Shown here in pieces: positions 4,219-5,158 of a stretch of 5,158 nt of DNA. Position numbers and translations under genes: made by a program. Source of the stretch: UMGS1387 sp045646465 (GTDB lineage: Bacteria; Bacillota; Clostridia; Oscillospirales; CAG-382); the NCBI GenBank assembly GCA_045646465.1, contig JAZRKT010000072.1, positions 1 through 5,158 of the forward strand, in the 5' to 3' direction. Numbering within the stretch: the first letter of the stretch is position 1; each line of letters begins with the position of its first letter. Below the pieces are notes generated by a model. That model made no database searches. It was given only the letters and a program-made list of their open reading frames with translations, and was not told the DNA's origin.

Positions 4219-5158
4219 ATACCGCCGTAACGGACAACACTCCGCTGTCGTCTACCGTCAGCTTGAACTTCTTGGTGCTTCCTTCTGTGGAGCTTCTCAA
4301 GATTACCGCCGAAACCTCAACATCACCTGCAAACCAACCGTTACCACTCCAGTCAAGAGTGTGAATGTTCTTTCTGTCGCTGTCAGATGAGCCTCCGCCG
4401 ACGATATGAGCCATATTTTCACAGCCTGCCGTTGCGTTCCACTTACCCTGAATGTGCTGATACCCATTTGTGGATATGTTACCTCTGCCCTCAATGTGTA
4501 CCCCTGCATGTGCGTTGCTATTTTCACGCCCCTCGATGTGGGAATACCAATTTGTGGATTTGTTATCTCCGCCCTCAATGTGGGTATATGAGCCGGACTC
4601 AACAATATTGTTTACGCCTTCAATGTGAGTATGGGAAGCACCTTCGTTCACAACATTATATTCGCCCTCAACGTGAGTACAGCGGGACTTAACAGTATTC
4701 AATGCACCCTCAACGTGGCTTGATTTTCCTTGTACCGTGTTGTTTGTGCCTTCAGCGAAGGAGTCTACCCCTATAGCCTTGTTTCCTCTGCCGAAGGCTG
4801 TGCTTACAGCTCCCAAAGCCTCGTTGCTATTGCCTGCAGCAAAGGCTCCGTATCCAGTCTTATTTGCATTACCCGAAGCAAAAGAATACTTGCCCGAAGC
4901 TTGGTTTCCGTTGCCCGAAGTAAAGGAATAAGCACCTGTAGCATAGTTTCCGTCGCCGAAGGCTGTGGCATAGTCTCCCATGTCAATATTGCCAATATTA
5001 GGCTTTAAAGGAACACGGAAACTGTTCTTGTCGCCTGACGTTACGGGATAAAGTGTTGTGGGTGAATCCTCAAGGTACTCGTATAACCCCACAGTAACAT
5101 CTTTTCCTGTTATACCAATAATTTCTCCACAATTATCATAAGGTTTTTCAAGCCTTAT
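4217..5158 (-). CDS. Phage tail or appendage protein with YadA-head-like beta-roll repeats (5' end missing)
   Basis: The frame stays open to the window edge: beyond the GTG at 5092 it reads 22 more codons without a stop (including KPYDNCGEIIGITGKDVTV). The gene is therefore partial with at least 313 residues, and the GTG is probably not the start. Residues about 60-140 here carry six 14-residue-type repeats with the pattern G-x-x-S-x-A-x-G-x-x-N-x-A, like the head of YadA-type trimeric adhesins (Hep_Hag repeats). Residues about 136-248 carry eight further repeats around SHIEG or THVEG followed by an asparagine. The C-terminus contains DWSGNGWFAGDVEV and ends RSSTEGSTKKFKLTVDDSG, an ending I associate with tail or neck appendage proteins of Firmicute phages. 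Its position just before a lysis cassette fits a receptor-binding or tail-tip protein. A bacterial adhesin is unlikely because there is no visible membrane anchor or sorting signal. Confidence 0.8.
   Translation of the reverse strand: MRLEKPYDNCGEIIGITGKDVTVGLYEYLEDSPTTLYPVTSGDKNSFRVPLKPNIGNIDMGDYATAFGDGNYATGAYSFTSGNGNQASGKYSFASGNANKTGYGAFAAGNSNEALGAVSTAFGRGNKAIGVDSFAEGTNNTVQGKSSHVEGALNTVKSRCTHVEGEYNVVNEGASHTHIEGVNNIVESGSYTHIEGGDNKSTNWYSHIEGRENSNAHAGVHIEGRGNISTNGYQHIQGKWNATAGCENMAHIVGGGSSDSDRKNIHTLDWSGNGWFAGDVEVSAVILRSSTEGSTKKFKLTVDDSGVLSVTAV
4421..4972 (-). repeat. Protein-level beta-roll repeat region of the tail protein
   Basis: Two repeat classes follow each other. The first (about 4739-4972) encodes six A-x-G-x-x-N units. 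The second (about 4421-4747) encodes eight H-[IV]-[EQV]-G units, visible on the + strand as recurring CCCTCAATGTG or CCCTCAACGTG words. Spacing in the second class is uneven, unlike an exact tandem DNA repeat, so this is an old, diverged array selected for its fold. Confidence 0.8.

Noticed and set aside
4217..5092. Tail gene starting at the GTG at 5092
   Set aside because: The frame continues open to the window edge with coding-like sequence, and no ribosome binding site precedes the GTG, so the gene is better treated as partial.

Overview
The window looks like the junction between ordinary chromosomal sugar-metabolism genes and the lysis end of a prophage or phage-derived element in a low-GC Firmicute, most likely a gut-type member of the Clostridia. 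This rests on AT-rich codon use, strong AAGGAGG-type ribosome binding sites, and the protein families seen. No tools were used, so family names come from motifs read by eye.

Positions 1-1631 (+ strand) hold the 3' end of an FGGY carbohydrate kinase resembling sedoheptulokinase. It overlaps by 14 nt a complete class I mannose-6-phosphate isomerase with all expected zinc ligands. The two look like part of one sugar-phosphate operon. A strong rho-independent hairpin with a TTCG loop (1710-1737) follows. It has a T-run on both sides, so it can also end transcription coming from the opposite strand.

Positions 1872-5158 (- strand) form one tightly packed operon, read right to left. It begins with a phage tail or appendage protein made of YadA-head-like beta-roll repeats, whose 5' end lies beyond the window. 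Next come a coiled-coil, C-terminally anchored XhlA-like protein, a three-helix membrane protein of unknown role, a two-helix holin and an M23 metallo-endopeptidase endolysin. The operon ends, unexpectedly, with a winged-helix replication-initiator-like protein. Junctions are 12 nt apart, 0 nt apart, 32 nt overlapping, 8 nt overlapping and 27 nt apart. GC content in hand-counted lines is about 25-40% in the left part and 45-50% in the phage part, consistent with acquired DNA.

The most interesting signal is inside the initiator-like gene. Seven tandem 21-bp repeats (2280-2426) lie beside an AT-rich stretch (about 2221-2273) that carries four TATTGGT words spaced 15, 15 and 14 bp. The last word is out of coding phase with the others, yet the DNA word is kept. 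Iterons plus an AT-rich unwinding region between the DNA-binding and C-terminal parts of the initiator gene is the layout of the lambda O gene and its origin. I infer a candidate intragenic replication origin, placed oddly at the end of a lysis cassette. This is a hypothesis. The repeats also encode a neat seven-residue protein repeat, and most differences between copies are synonymous, so selection on the protein is a real alternative.
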